Shown: positions 1-7,834 of the stretch, in pieces
Position numbering within the stretch: the stretch's first letter is position 1
Layout of the letters: each line of letters starts with the position of its first letter
From: CAZGLR01 sp964526635
GTDB taxonomy: Bacteria; Zixibacteria; MSB-5A5; GN15; JAAZOE01
DNA length: 23,906 nucleotides
Direction: 5' to 3'
Assembly: GCA_964526635.1 (NCBI GenBank)
Contig: CAZGLR010000045.1
Location: 1 to 23,906 of the forward strand
The notes under the pieces: model-generated
The model's input: only the letters and a program-made list of their open reading frames with translations
Told to the model about the DNA's origin: nothing
The model's database searches: none
Made by a program: the position numbers and the translations under genes

Positions 1-771
1 TGGGGCGGTTCGCTGATTCGTCCGGAAGCCACCGGTTATGGCGCCGTGTATTTCGCGGCTGAGATGCTGGCCACCCGCGGCGAAACACTGGAAGGCAAGA
101 CCTGTCTGGTGTCCGGTTCCGGTAATGTGGCGCAGTTCACGGCCGAGAAGATTCTGGATCTCGGCGGCAAGGCGACTACATTGTCTGATTCCTCCGGTTA
201 TATTCATGATCCGGACGGTATCGATCGTGACAAACTGGCTTTTGTCATGGATCTGAAGAATATCCGTCGCGGCCGCATCAAAGAGTACGCCGACAAGTTC
301 TCCAGCGCGACCTACACCCCGATCGACCCGTCGGGCGATCACAACCCGTTGTGGGATCACAAAGCTGACTGCGCGTTCCCGTCGGCCACTCAGAACGAAA
401 TCAACAAGAAGGATGCCGAAAACCTGGTTAACAACGGTGTCTATGTTGTTTCCGAAGGCGCCAACATGCCGAGCACGCCGGATGCAGTCGATATCTTTGT
501 CGGCAAGAAGATCCTCTATGGCCCGGGCAAAGCGGCCAACGCCGGTGGTGTGGCGGTATCCGGTCTGGAAATGTCGCAGAACTCGATGCGGTATGCCTGG
601 ACACGCGAAGAAGTCGACAGCAAACTGCATGGCATCATGAAGAGCATCCACAAGGCGTCGATTGAAGCCTCTGAGACCTATGGTCAGCCGGGCAATTATG
701 TCCTCGGCGCCAACATTGCCGGCTTCATCAAAGTCGCCAATGCGATGCTCGATCTGGGTATTAACGGTTAA
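1..771 (+). CDS. gdhA: NADP-specific glutamate dehydrogenase, C-terminal part (5' end outside window)
   Basis: The enzyme interconverts 2-oxoglutarate plus ammonia and glutamate in the cytosol, linking nitrogen assimilation to the TCA cycle. The frame is open from base 1 and gives 256 residues, roughly the last 55-60% of the hexameric ~450-aa class. It begins with WGGSLIRPEATGYG, a signature of this family. A Rossmann nucleotide-binding segment follows, with GSGNVAQF and then DSSGYI. Later come GANMPSTPDA and GPGKAANAGGVAVSGLEMSQN, both typical of the bacterial NADP-type enzyme. The protein ends at LGING. The catalytic lysine lies upstream and cannot be checked. A strong intrinsic terminator follows 70 nt after the stop, so this is the last gene of its transcript. 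Family assignment is very secure; NADP rather than NAD preference is inferred from the family type. Confidence 0.95.
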   Translation, partial: WGGSLIRPEATGYGAVYFAAEMLATRGETLEGKTCLVSGSGNVAQFTAEKILDLGGKATTLSDSSGYIHDPDGIDRDKLAFVMDLKNIRRGRIKEYADKFSSATYTPIDPSGDHNPLWDHKADCAFPSATQNEINKKDAENLVNNGVYVVSEGANMPSTPDAVDIFVGKKILYGPGKAANAGGVAVSGLEMSQNSMRYAWTREEVDSKLHGIMKSIHKASIEASETYGQPGNYVLGANIAGFIKVANAMLDLGING

Positions 772-841
772 GAAGAGGTTGCCGTCTGGCAGCTCTGTAC
801 GTCGTTTTGTAATTGCATCAATAATCGTTGCCCGATATAAG

Positions 842-874
842 ACCGGGGTCATGAAAATGCCCCCGGTTTTTTTT
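842..874 (+). terminator. Rho-independent terminator of gdhA
   Basis: ACCGGGG (842-848) pairs with CCCCGGT (861-867). An inner CAT/ATG stem closes a GAAA tetraloop (853-856). A run of eight Ts follows at 867-874. Confidence 0.9.
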
Positions 875-1040
875 GTGGGGGGATTATCGCACCCCTGAAG
901 GGGTGCGGGATTCGATTGCACACAGAAGGATAAAAGCTGAACCCACCCTGCGGGTGGGGTACCGGGTGATTAAACGCTCGATGGGCGTCAGGACGCCGAC
1001 GCTACGGATGAATACAACGGCAAGTAAAATCGGGTATGTT

Positions 1041-1107
1041 GTCGAAACCTCCCTCGCTGCACTCGGGATCGCTCGCACCTTTGGTGCTCGCGACAAGGGA
1101 TTTCGAC
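1041..1107. repeat. Palindromic REP-like element with GTCGAAA ends
   Basis: The element starts with GTCGAAA (1041-1047) and ends with its inverse TTTCGAC (1101-1107). Inside is a GCACC-TTT-GGTGC hairpin flanked by TCGC/GCGA arms. A partial second copy of the left end lies at 1167-1186. The size and form suit a non-autonomous REP-like repeat. Copy number elsewhere in the genome is unknown. Confidence 0.55.
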
Positions 1108-1151
1108 CTACGCGGGAGATAGATCATTCGACCTACGCGGGAGATAGATCA
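1102..1151. repeat. Perfect 25-bp tandem duplication (2 copies)
   Basis: Two head-to-tail identical 25-nt units (1102-1126 and 1127-1151), each beginning TTCGACCTACGCGGGAG. The first copy overlaps the right end of the REP-like element, which suggests recent slippage or duplication at the element edge. Confidence 0.85.
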
Positions 1152-1379
1152 TATGATTAAATTTATGTCGAAACCTCCTTCGCTGCGCGAAATACCCTCA
1201 CTGTGCTCGGGCAGGGGTCTCTGCCCTACGATATGGGAATACAGGGGATAAAGGGCGGATGATTTACCGGCAAGGGGCGATGTTCAGCCGGTGCGAAGAT
1301 AGCTCCCTATCGGCGGAAACCCACCTCGGAGAGGCGGGTTACAAATGCGAGCCGTAATACGCGGCCACGTATACAATTC

Positions 1380-1994
1380 TCACTCCATCCTGTCGAGGAT
1401 CTTCTGGATTTCGAATATGGTGGCGTCGTCGCGGGGGCCGTTGCGTTCTTTCAAGCGCCGGATTAACATCTCGTTGTACTCGCGGCTTTTCTTTTCGCGG
1501 AAATTGATCTTCACATCGACATGATGCGGGATAATTTTATAAACGGCCGTCGCTTTCATCAGGTGCCTGTATATCTTGCTGTCGATCTTCAACGGCTCAA
1601 AGCCGCCCTCGGGCTGGTATTTGTCCATCAGGAGCTGGAGGCCGTGGATGCGCTCGGCGTCGTCGTCGAGGACATTCCCCTGGCCCTTTATCAGGGTCGA
1701 TTTATAGAACATGGTGGCGGTGCCGGCCGAGATTTTCGAGGTCCAGTAGGAGGGAATGTAGGCATAGTCGATTTCGGCCGAGAAGGTGACTTTGGGGGAA
1801 GTGAGCATGACCTCGTATTTTTCGCCCTCATTGGCCGAATGCAGATAGATGATTTCACCATTGGCGGCGAAATTCATGGGCACGACCCGCGGGTAGCCAT
1901 CGGGCGTGATGATGCCGAGATGGCCGACCGGGGCGGTTTCGACGATATGCCGGAATTCTTCCGGATCATGGCATTGATATTCACTACGGCGCAT
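1380..1994 (-). CDS. Pyridoxamine 5'-phosphate oxidase-family (NimA-like) flavin-binding protein
   Basis: This 204-aa protein has the split-barrel fold of PPOX-like/NimA-like proteins, which bind FMN or a related cofactor. The N-terminal half reads APVGHLGIITPDGYPRVVPM, then FAANGEIIYLHSANEGEKYE. This is the usual strand-turn-strand pattern, in which short-chain nucleotide contacts come from the HSA.EG.K segment. The C-terminal third (FREKKSREYNEMLIRRLKERNG onward) is charged and helical. The start is supported by AAAGGA (TCCTTT on the plus strand at 2002-2007), 7 nt before the ATG. No partner gene is close by; the 2238 gene is divergent. The substrate cannot be read from the sequence. Family is likely, function unknown. 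Confidence 0.85.
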   Translation of the reverse strand: MRRSEYQCHDPEEFRHIVETAPVGHLGIITPDGYPRVVPMNFAANGEIIYLHSANEGEKYEVMLTSPKVTFSAEIDYAYIPSYWTSKISAGTATMFYKSTLIKGQGNVLDDDAERIHGLQLLMDKYQPEGGFEPLKIDSKIYRHLMKATAVYKIIPHHVDVKINFREKKSREYNEMLIRRLKERNGPRDDATIFEIQKILDRME

Positions 1995-2237
1995 GGTTGA
2001 GTCCTTTGTTGATTGAGGTTATGGTAGTGAAAAAACGGTGGCGGGGCAAGCGGTGATGGTGGGGAGATAGCCCGGATTCACCGATTGCGGGCGACGATGA
2101 TCCTGCGGATTGGGGTAGCGGGAATTTAACTGGGCGATTCTCAACAATTCCCACTGGCGGGATAGCTCTCAGCATAGTATTTTGTTTCGCAATAAAGACA
2201 ATAGACAACTGCGGGAAATGGCCGATTTAAGAGGTAT

Positions 2238-5219
2238 ATGAGCGACTCGAAGAAAATAGACCTGGGGCGGGGGTTGTCGGGCGGATTTGTCCGTTTTCAG
2301 GAACTGATGCGGCATCGGGTACGGGAGATTCTGCTCGTGTCGAGTTTGTACGATGCCTTCATTCTCGGCGAAGACGGACATCTCTATGAGATGCTGTTGG
2401 AAGAGTACATGGAGCTCAACCTGTCAAATACGCCGGGGATTACGCGCGTATCCAGCGGTGCAAATGCTCTGGAGCTGGCTGCGCGGGAGGGTCGTTTTGA
2501 CCTGATTATCACGACGCTGCGGCTGGAGGATATGTATGCACTGGATTTTGCGCGGAAGCTGCGAGCGGAGGGTGTCAGCACGCCATTGGTGCTTTTGACC
2601 TATGATAATCGCGAACTGGAGGATTTGACCGAGAGGCATGATGTCAGCGCCTTTGACAAGGTGTTTTTGTGGCAGGGGAATTTCCGTATTTTGCTGGCGA
2701 TTATCAAGTGTATTGAAGATTTCATGAATGTCGCCCGTGACACCCGGATCGCCGGGGTGCAGTCGATAATTCTGATCGAAGACAGTATCAAGTTCTATTC
2801 GTCGTACCTGCCGACGATCTATACGATGATCATGCGGCATTCGCAAAATGTGATCGCCGAGGGGGTCAATCTGCCGCACAAAATGCTGCGGATGCGGGCA
2901 CGGCCGAAGATTTTGCTATGTGAAAATTATGAGGTAGCGTGGAATTATTATGAGACCTATCATGATTCAATTCTGGGGATCATTTCAGATATTCACTTTC
3001 CGCGTAAAGGGCAGAAAGATCCGCGGGCGGGGATAAAATTCGCCCGGGCGGTCAAGGAACATCATCGTGATATTCCGATATTGCTGCAATCCAATGATGA
3101 GGAACGCTGTACGGAAGCCCATGAGGTGGGGGCGTCGTTTTTGATGAAAGACGATCCCCGCCTTCTGCATAAGCTGCAGCGCTTCATGAAGCAGTATTTC
3201 AGTTTCGGTGAGTTTGTTTTCAAGTTACGGGACGGTACCTCGGTTGGTACGGCCCGTGATTTGCGCGAGCTGGAGCAGATGCTGCATACGATTCCGGAAG
3301 AGAGTTTGTTGCTGCATGGCGAGGCGAATCATTTTTCCAACTGGTTAAAAGCGCGCACCGAGTTTTTCCTGGCGCATAAGCTGCGACCGCGCAAGATAAC
3401 CGATTATAAATCTCCCGAGGATTTGAGAAAAGCGTTGTTATCGTATATCCGTGATTACCAGATTTCGCAGCACCGCGGGACGATTATCGATTTCAATCCG
3501 CAGGAGTTCGATAGCGAATACAGCTTTGCCCGTTTTGGTGGCGGATCACTGGGCGGCAAGGGACGCGGCCTGGCGTTTGCCAACACGCTGATAAATACCT
3601 ACGGTATTCGTAATGCTATTCCCGATATCGAAATTTCGGTACCGCCGACACTGGTGCTGGAGACGAATATCTTCGATGAGTTTCTGGAACTCAACGATCT
3701 CGGGGAGTTTGCGTTTCGCTGCGAGGATGATGACGAGATCGGTAATCGCTTCGTGAGGGGCCGTCTGCCGCAGCATGTGGTCAATATTCTGCGTGAGTAT
3801 CTGCGGTTGACCCGGTATCCGCTGGCGGTCAGGTCATCGAGTCTGCTCGAGGACAGCCAGTATCAGCCGTTTGCCGGTGTGTATGAAACGTTCATGCTGC
3901 CGAATAATCATGCCGGTCTTGAGATTCGCCTGGTGGAGTTGACCTCTGCGATAAAACGGGTGTATGCCTCGACATTTTCGAAGCATGCCAAGGCATATAT
4001 TGCCGCGACGCCCTATCGTCTTGAAGATGAAAAGATGGCTGTGGTAATTCAGAAGCTGGTCGGGCGTTCTCACGGGAACCGTTTTTATCCGGATTTTTCC
4101 GGGGTGGGGCGATCGTATAATTTTTATCCGATTCACCCAATGAATCCGGAGGACGGCATCGCCTCGGTTGCCCTCGGGCTGGGAGCGACGGTCGTTGAGG
4201 GTGGGGCGGTGATACGATTCTGCCCGAAATATCCGCGTCATCTTGTGCAGTTGTCGAACGTAAGTGATTCTCTGGAGTATTCGCAGAAGGAGTTTTTTGC
4301 ACTCAATATGCCGGATCCGCAGGCCAAAAGGGACCATACGCGCGAAACGCGGCTGCTGAAGCTGGGTCTGAATGTTGCGGAGGATGATGGTGTCCTCGGG
4401 TATATGGGGTCGACCTATTCGCCTGAGAATGAATCGATATCCGATGGAATTTCCCGGCCGGGAATTCGCGTCGTAACGTTTGCACCGATTCTCAAGTCAG
4501 ATTTCTTTCCGCTGCCGAAAATTCTGCAGCAGATTCTCGATACCGGCCGGCGGGGAATGAGTTCGCCGATAGAAATCGAGTTTTCGGTAAACCTGGAAAC
4601 TCCGCCGGGTCAGCCGCGCGAGTTCCGTCTGGTGCAGTTGCGGCCGATGGTGATTTCTCAGGAGCGGGAGCAGCTTGCCATCGGGGCCTTTGACCAGCAG
4701 GAGTTGTTGTGTCACAGCACGCAGGTGATGGGGCATGGCGAGATCAGGAACATCCGGGATATTGTCTTCGTCAACCGGGAGTCGTTTGACCGTTCGAAAA
4801 GTACGCTGGTGGCCGATGAAATAGCCCGGTTTAATGCACTTATGCTGAAGGACAAACGGCAGTATTTACTGATCGGAGTCGGACGCTGGGGTTCGGCTGA
4901 TCCCTGGTTGGGGATTCCGGTGCGCTGGGAATCGATTACCGGGGCGCGGGTGATCGTCGAGGCGGGCTTCAAGGATATGAAAGTGACGCCATCGCAGGGG
5001 ACGCATTTCTTCCAGAATCTCAATGCCTTCCGGATCGGGTATTTTACGGTGAATCCATCGAACAGTAACTCGGCCGATTTTGTCGACTGGTCGTGGCTGT
5101 CGGAATTGCCTATTACCAAACGGGGGAAATTCGTGAAGCATGTGGCGCTGGATAGTCCGGTGACAATCCGGATGAACGGCCATGCCTGCGAAGGGGTAAT
5201 AGTCAAGCCATCGGCTTGA
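2238..5219 (+). CDS. Two-receiver PEP synthase-like (PPDK_N) ATP-binding protein
   Basis: A 993-aa cytosolic fusion. Residues ~29-160 form a receiver-like domain, but the phosphoacceptor position is threonine (LIITTLRL, T93), so this copy looks unable to take a phosphate. A second receiver follows at ~174-315 with IILIEDS, the acceptor-like D251 in IISDIHFP, and K304 in FLMKDD, so it keeps the key residues. A pyruvate-phosphate dikinase/PEP synthase ATP-grasp domain begins with RFGGGSLGGKGRG (432-444) and runs to the end, including AVRSSSLLEDS. I see no phosphohistidine-domain motif and no PEP-binding TIM barrel, so it is not a complete PEP synthase. The C-terminus has WLGIPV and PSQGTHFFQNL, shared by a group of such fusions. 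AAGAGG lies only 3 nt before the ATG; an internal ATG near 2307 is an alternative. The substrate is unknown. Confidence 0.85.
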   Translation: MSDSKKIDLGRGLSGGFVRFQELMRHRVREILLVSSLYDAFILGEDGHLYEMLLEEYMELNLSNTPGITRVSSGANALELAAREGRFDLIITTLRLEDMYALDFARKLRAEGVSTPLVLLTYDNRELEDLTERHDVSAFDKVFLWQGNFRILLAIIKCIEDFMNVARDTRIAGVQSIILIEDSIKFYSSYLPTIYTMIMRHSQNVIAEGVNLPHKMLRMRARPKILLCENYEVAWNYYETYHDSILGIISDIHFPRKGQKDPRAGIKFARAVKEHHRDIPILLQSNDEERCTEAHEVGASFLMKDDPRLLHKLQRFMKQYFSFGEFVFKLRDGTSVGTARDLRELEQMLHTIPEESLLLHGEANHFSNWLKARTEFFLAHKLRPRKITDYKSPEDLRKALLSYIRDYQISQHRGTIIDFNPQEFDSEYSFARFGGGSLGGKGRGLAFANTLINTYGIRNAIPDIEISVPPTLVLETNIFDEFLELNDLGEFAFRCEDDDEIGNRFVRGRLPQHVVNILREYLRLTRYPLAVRSSSLLEDSQYQPFAGVYETFMLPNNHAGLEIRLVELTSAIKRVYASTFSKHAKAYIAATPYRLEDEKMAVVIQKLVGRSHGNRFYPDFSGVGRSYNFYPIHPMNPEDGIASVALGLGATVVEGGAVIRFCPKYPRHLVQLSNVSDSLEYSQKEFFALNMPDPQAKRDHTRETRLLKLGLNVAEDDGVLGYMGSTYSPENESISDGISRPGIRVVTFAPILKSDFFPLPKILQQILDTGRRGMSSPIEIEFSVNLETPPGQPREFRLVQLRPMVISQEREQLAIGAFDQQELLCHSTQVMGHGEIRNIRDIVFVNRESFDRSKSTLVADEIARFNALMLKDKRQYLLIGVGRWGSADPWLGIPVRWESITGARVIVEAGFKDMKVTPSQGTHFFQNLNAFRIGYFTVNPSNSNSADFVDWSWLSELPITKRGKFVKHVALDSPVTIRMNGHACEGVIVKPSA

Positions 5220-5232
5220 GAAGCATTTCGTT

Positions 5233-6405
5233 TTACATCAAGCGATCGAGTGAATCCAGGCCGACGCGATTGGCGCGGACCGGTGTGCGATCGGCCGGGA
5301 TGAGATCGTCGAACCATCGGGCGCGGTCATTGCGGTGGCAGATCATGAAGCGGCCCTCATCGCGGGGATCGCGGGCACGATGGAATTTCAAGTAAATTTT
5401 ATCATCAGTGACGGCTGCTATTTCGATTTTTCCTCGCTCATGAGACATCACAAAACGCATCCGCTTGGCCAACCCGCTGACTATTTTCTTGGCGTTTTCG
5501 ACGATTCGGTAGCCTTCGACCAGGGGGACGACGTAGGGCTGGTTGCCGACAGTCGGACGGCACTGGAAGACATAATAGGGTGTGGCGCCGATAAAAGAGA
5601 GTTTTTGAAGCAATCGACCAAGGCGCTGGCTGTCGGCGTTTATCCCGCGTAACAGGGGTGTTTGATTGCTGATAATGACACCGGCTTTAAGAATGATATC
5701 CACCGCGCGGCAGGCCGGTTTGGTAATTTCTTCGGGGGCATCGAAGTGAGTCATCAGATATATCCGTTTTCCAGGGCGGCTGTAACGGGCGAGAATTTGT
5801 ACCAGCCGGGGATCATCAATAATTCGATAGGGGTTGAAGGCCGTCATCTTGGTGCCAATCCGAATGATTTTAACATGATCGATCCGGCGGAGTTGTTCCA
5901 GTATGGTGGCGAGGCGGTCGGTGGACAGAATCAGGGGATCGCCGCCGGTTAAAAGGACATTAGTGATTTCGGGAGTTCGCGCAATATAGTCAATGCCGGC
6001 GGTGGTATCGACAGTGATTTCGCGATTATCAAGGCTTTCGGCTGAGATTTCGGGAGTGTCGGAATCCATGAAGAGCCGTTTGCGGAAACAGAAGCGGCAG
6101 TACCCGCCACAGATTTCCGTGCAGAGCAGCAGGGCGGTATGCGGATATTTATGCTGAACGCCGGGGGCGACATAATTCCGTTTTTCATTAGAGGCGTCAC
6201 GGTGACCGAATTCTATGGTCTCATCGACCTGGGGGATAATGATTTTCCGGATGGGATCATCCGGGTTGGACCAGTCTATTAATGACAAATAGTAGTCATT
6301 AGCGCGAAAACGGAAACTGTCGCAAACTGGACTGAGTCGTGTTTGTTCTTCTTCGGTCAGATGCTCGAGCCGGGAAATATCAGTGATATAGCGTACGTTT
6401 TTCAC
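5233..6405 (-). CDS. KamA-family radical SAM protein (lysine 2,3-aminomutase-like)
   Basis: A 390-aa member of the lysine 2,3-aminomutase/EpmB family (COG1509), which uses a 4Fe-4S cluster with SAM and normally PLP to migrate an amino group. The cluster motif is C99-GGY-C103-RF-C106. LLTGGDPLIL matches the family GGDPL motif, and NQTPLLRGIN matches the NQ..LLRG motif. The usual PLP-lysine segment PGGGGK is absent. In its place is MSHERGKIEI, where K326 could serve. The start codon is GTG; a stop codon lies a short way upstream in frame, with no ATG between. The gene converges with the PEP synthase-like gene, 13 nt apart. No efp or lysine-degradation genes lie nearby, so the substrate is open. 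Confidence 0.85.
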   Translation of the reverse strand: MKNVRYITDISRLEHLTEEEQTRLSPVCDSFRFRANDYYLSLIDWSNPDDPIRKIIIPQVDETIEFGHRDASNEKRNYVAPGVQHKYPHTALLLCTEICGGYCRFCFRKRLFMDSDTPEISAESLDNREITVDTTAGIDYIARTPEITNVLLTGGDPLILSTDRLATILEQLRRIDHVKIIRIGTKMTAFNPYRIIDDPRLVQILARYSRPGKRIYLMTHFDAPEEITKPACRAVDIILKAGVIISNQTPLLRGINADSQRLGRLLQKLSFIGATPYYVFQCRPTVGNQPYVVPLVEGYRIVENAKKIVSGLAKRMRFVMSHERGKIEIAAVTDDKIYLKFHRARDPRDEGRFMICHRNDRARWFDDLIPADRTPVRANRVGLDSLDRLM

Positions 6406-6433
6406 CGTTATTGTACCCCATTTCTATTACTTG

Positions 6434-6448
6434 ACCCCGAATCGGGGT
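6434..6448. promoter_or_regulatory. Palindrome in the divergent kamA-like/SPFH intergenic gap
   Basis: ACCCCG-AAT-CGGGGT lies 29 nt upstream of the minus-strand GTG start, in the 292-nt gap between two divergent genes. It has no T-run on either side strong enough for a terminator, so it could be an operator or an mRNA leader hairpin. The rest of the gap is AT-rich near 6570-6620 without a clear promoter pair. Confidence 0.35.
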
Positions 6449-6697
6449 TGAGTTTGTATTCGTCCGGATGACAAGGCTGACCGCGAGGTGGGTCTGAAAA
6501 CTTCCGGATGCTGCAGCAGATTCACGTGTACGAAGTAATATAGCACATTTTTGATCAAAGCTCAAGAGAGAAACTCAATATATTACCCTAATATATTGTT
6601 GTTCAAGAGATTAACAAATTTCAGCAAAAGTCTTATAAAATCGGCAAATCTGACGACCATAGTAATAACGACACTCACCTCTTCAGGAGCCCTATGT

Positions 6698-7834
6698 ATG
6701 TCAATATTGCTTGAGATTATTGAATGGATGGACCCGACCGGCGAGGAAATGATATTCCGTATTCCGCAGGAAGGGTCGGCCGACTTCAAACTTGGCGCCC
6801 AGTTGATTGTTCGCGACAGCCAGATGGCGATATTCTTTAAAAGCGGTCATGCCGCCGATTCGTTTACCACCGGACGGCATACGCTGACGTCATTGAACGT
6901 CCCGATTTTGACGCGGCTGGCGGCGTTTCCCTATGGTTTCAATTCCCCTTTCCGGGCCGAAGTATACTTTGTCAACCTGAAGGTATTTACGAATCTGAAA
7001 TGGGGTACCAAACATCCGGTGACCTTTAAGGATCGCGAGCTTGGTCTGGTTCGTCTGCGGGCCCATGGCGCATTTACCATGAAAATCGAGGAACCGATCG
7101 TGTTTCTCAATTCCCTGGTGGGCCGTCAGGCGAAATACACTACGCAGGATATTCAGGATTATCTGCGGGACGTAATTATTGCGCGGATGAATGATCTGCT
7201 GGGCGAGAAGCTCGATACGGTCCTGGAATTGCCCGCGATGTATACAGAGCTGGCCGATGAGTTCAAAGGTATTGTCACCAACGAATTTGAGAAATATGGT
7301 CTCGGTCTGGTCGATTTCTATATTTCGTCGATCACGCCGCCGGATGAAGTGGCGAAAATGATCGATCAGCGTTCGGGTATGGGTGCGGTCGGGAATCTGG
7401 ATAACTTTATGAAGTTTGAGATGGCCAGGGGACTCGGAGCGCCGGGCGGTCCGGCGGGTGCTGGAGCCGGCATGGGTATGGCGGCTGGCGTGGGATTGAT
7501 GGTCCCGGGTATGCTCAATAAGGTCTTTTCGCCGGATCAGCAGGATCTCAAGCGGGAGGCGGTCGAGACGGTCGAATGTCCGGCCTGTCACGTCGATACG
7601 CCGGCGCAGTCGCGATTCTGTTATCGTTGCGGACATGCCATGGTGCGGCAGAATATGTGTCCGGAGTGCCGGGCCGAGCTGCCGACCGAGGCGAAGTTCT
7701 GCCTGCATTGCGGGCATAAACTGGACGCGAAGACAACCTGTCCGCATTGTTCGGCCGAAATAATTCCCGGGTCGAAGTTCTGTGGTGATTGTGGAAAGCG
7801 GATCGATGACAACAGCCAGCAAGATTCAGAATAA
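6698..7834 (+). CDS. SPFH/band-7 domain protein with three C-terminal zinc ribbons (YdjI-like)
   Basis: A 378-aa protein of the virion core protein-like SPFH family (COG4260), which includes Bacillus YdjI. The start at 6698 is chosen because AGGAG (6685-6689) lies 8 nt upstream and the fold begins with MSILLEIIEWMDPTGEEMIF. The longer open frame from 6551 adds 49 residues without family features. The SPFH core covers about residues 20-230, ending in a short Gly/Ala/Met-rich stretch around 255-275. Three tandem zinc ribbons follow: C294/C297-C308/C311, C321/C324-C335/C338 and C348/C351-C362/C365, each with a FC..CG knuckle. There is no transmembrane helix, so membrane contact would be peripheral. 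The next gene overlaps its end by 29 nt, implying co-translation. Confidence 0.88.
   Translation: MSILLEIIEWMDPTGEEMIFRIPQEGSADFKLGAQLIVRDSQMAIFFKSGHAADSFTTGRHTLTSLNVPILTRLAAFPYGFNSPFRAEVYFVNLKVFTNLKWGTKHPVTFKDRELGLVRLRAHGAFTMKIEEPIVFLNSLVGRQAKYTTQDIQDYLRDVIIARMNDLLGEKLDTVLELPAMYTELADEFKGIVTNEFEKYGLGLVDFYISSITPPDEVAKMIDQRSGMGAVGNLDNFMKFEMARGLGAPGGPAGAGAGMGMAAGVGLMVPGMLNKVFSPDQQDLKREAVETVECPACHVDTPAQSRFCYRCGHAMVRQNMCPECRAELPTEAKFCLHCGHKLDAKTTCPHCSAEIIPGSKFCGDCGKRIDDNSQQDSE

Larger units (their letters stand above)
875..1379. repeat. Gene-free stretch built of short palindromes and repeats
   Basis: No convincing gene lies in these 505 bases; the short frames have no family features. The stretch holds a series of GC-rich hairpins: GCACCCC/GGGGTGC (889-906), CCCACCC/GGGTGGG (942-958), GGCGTC/GACGCC (984-997), GGGCAG/CTGCCC (1209-1226), and an imperfect AACCCACCT/AGGCGGGTT (1318-1340). 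GTCGAAACCTCCnTCGCTGC occurs at 1041-1060 and again at 1167-1186. The pattern looks like dispersed REP/MITE-type intergenic repeats. The last hairpin lies just past the 3' end of the minus-strand gene at 1380 and might end its transcript, but it has no T-run. Confidence 0.7.

Noticed and set aside
889..1226. Palindrome series as a CRISPR array
   Set aside because: The hairpins differ in sequence and spacing; there is no constant repeat with variable spacers and no cas gene.
6890..7822. 310-aa minus-strand open frame opposite the SPFH gene
   Set aside because: Its composition is typical of an antisense shadow, and the plus-strand zinc ribbons are unambiguous.
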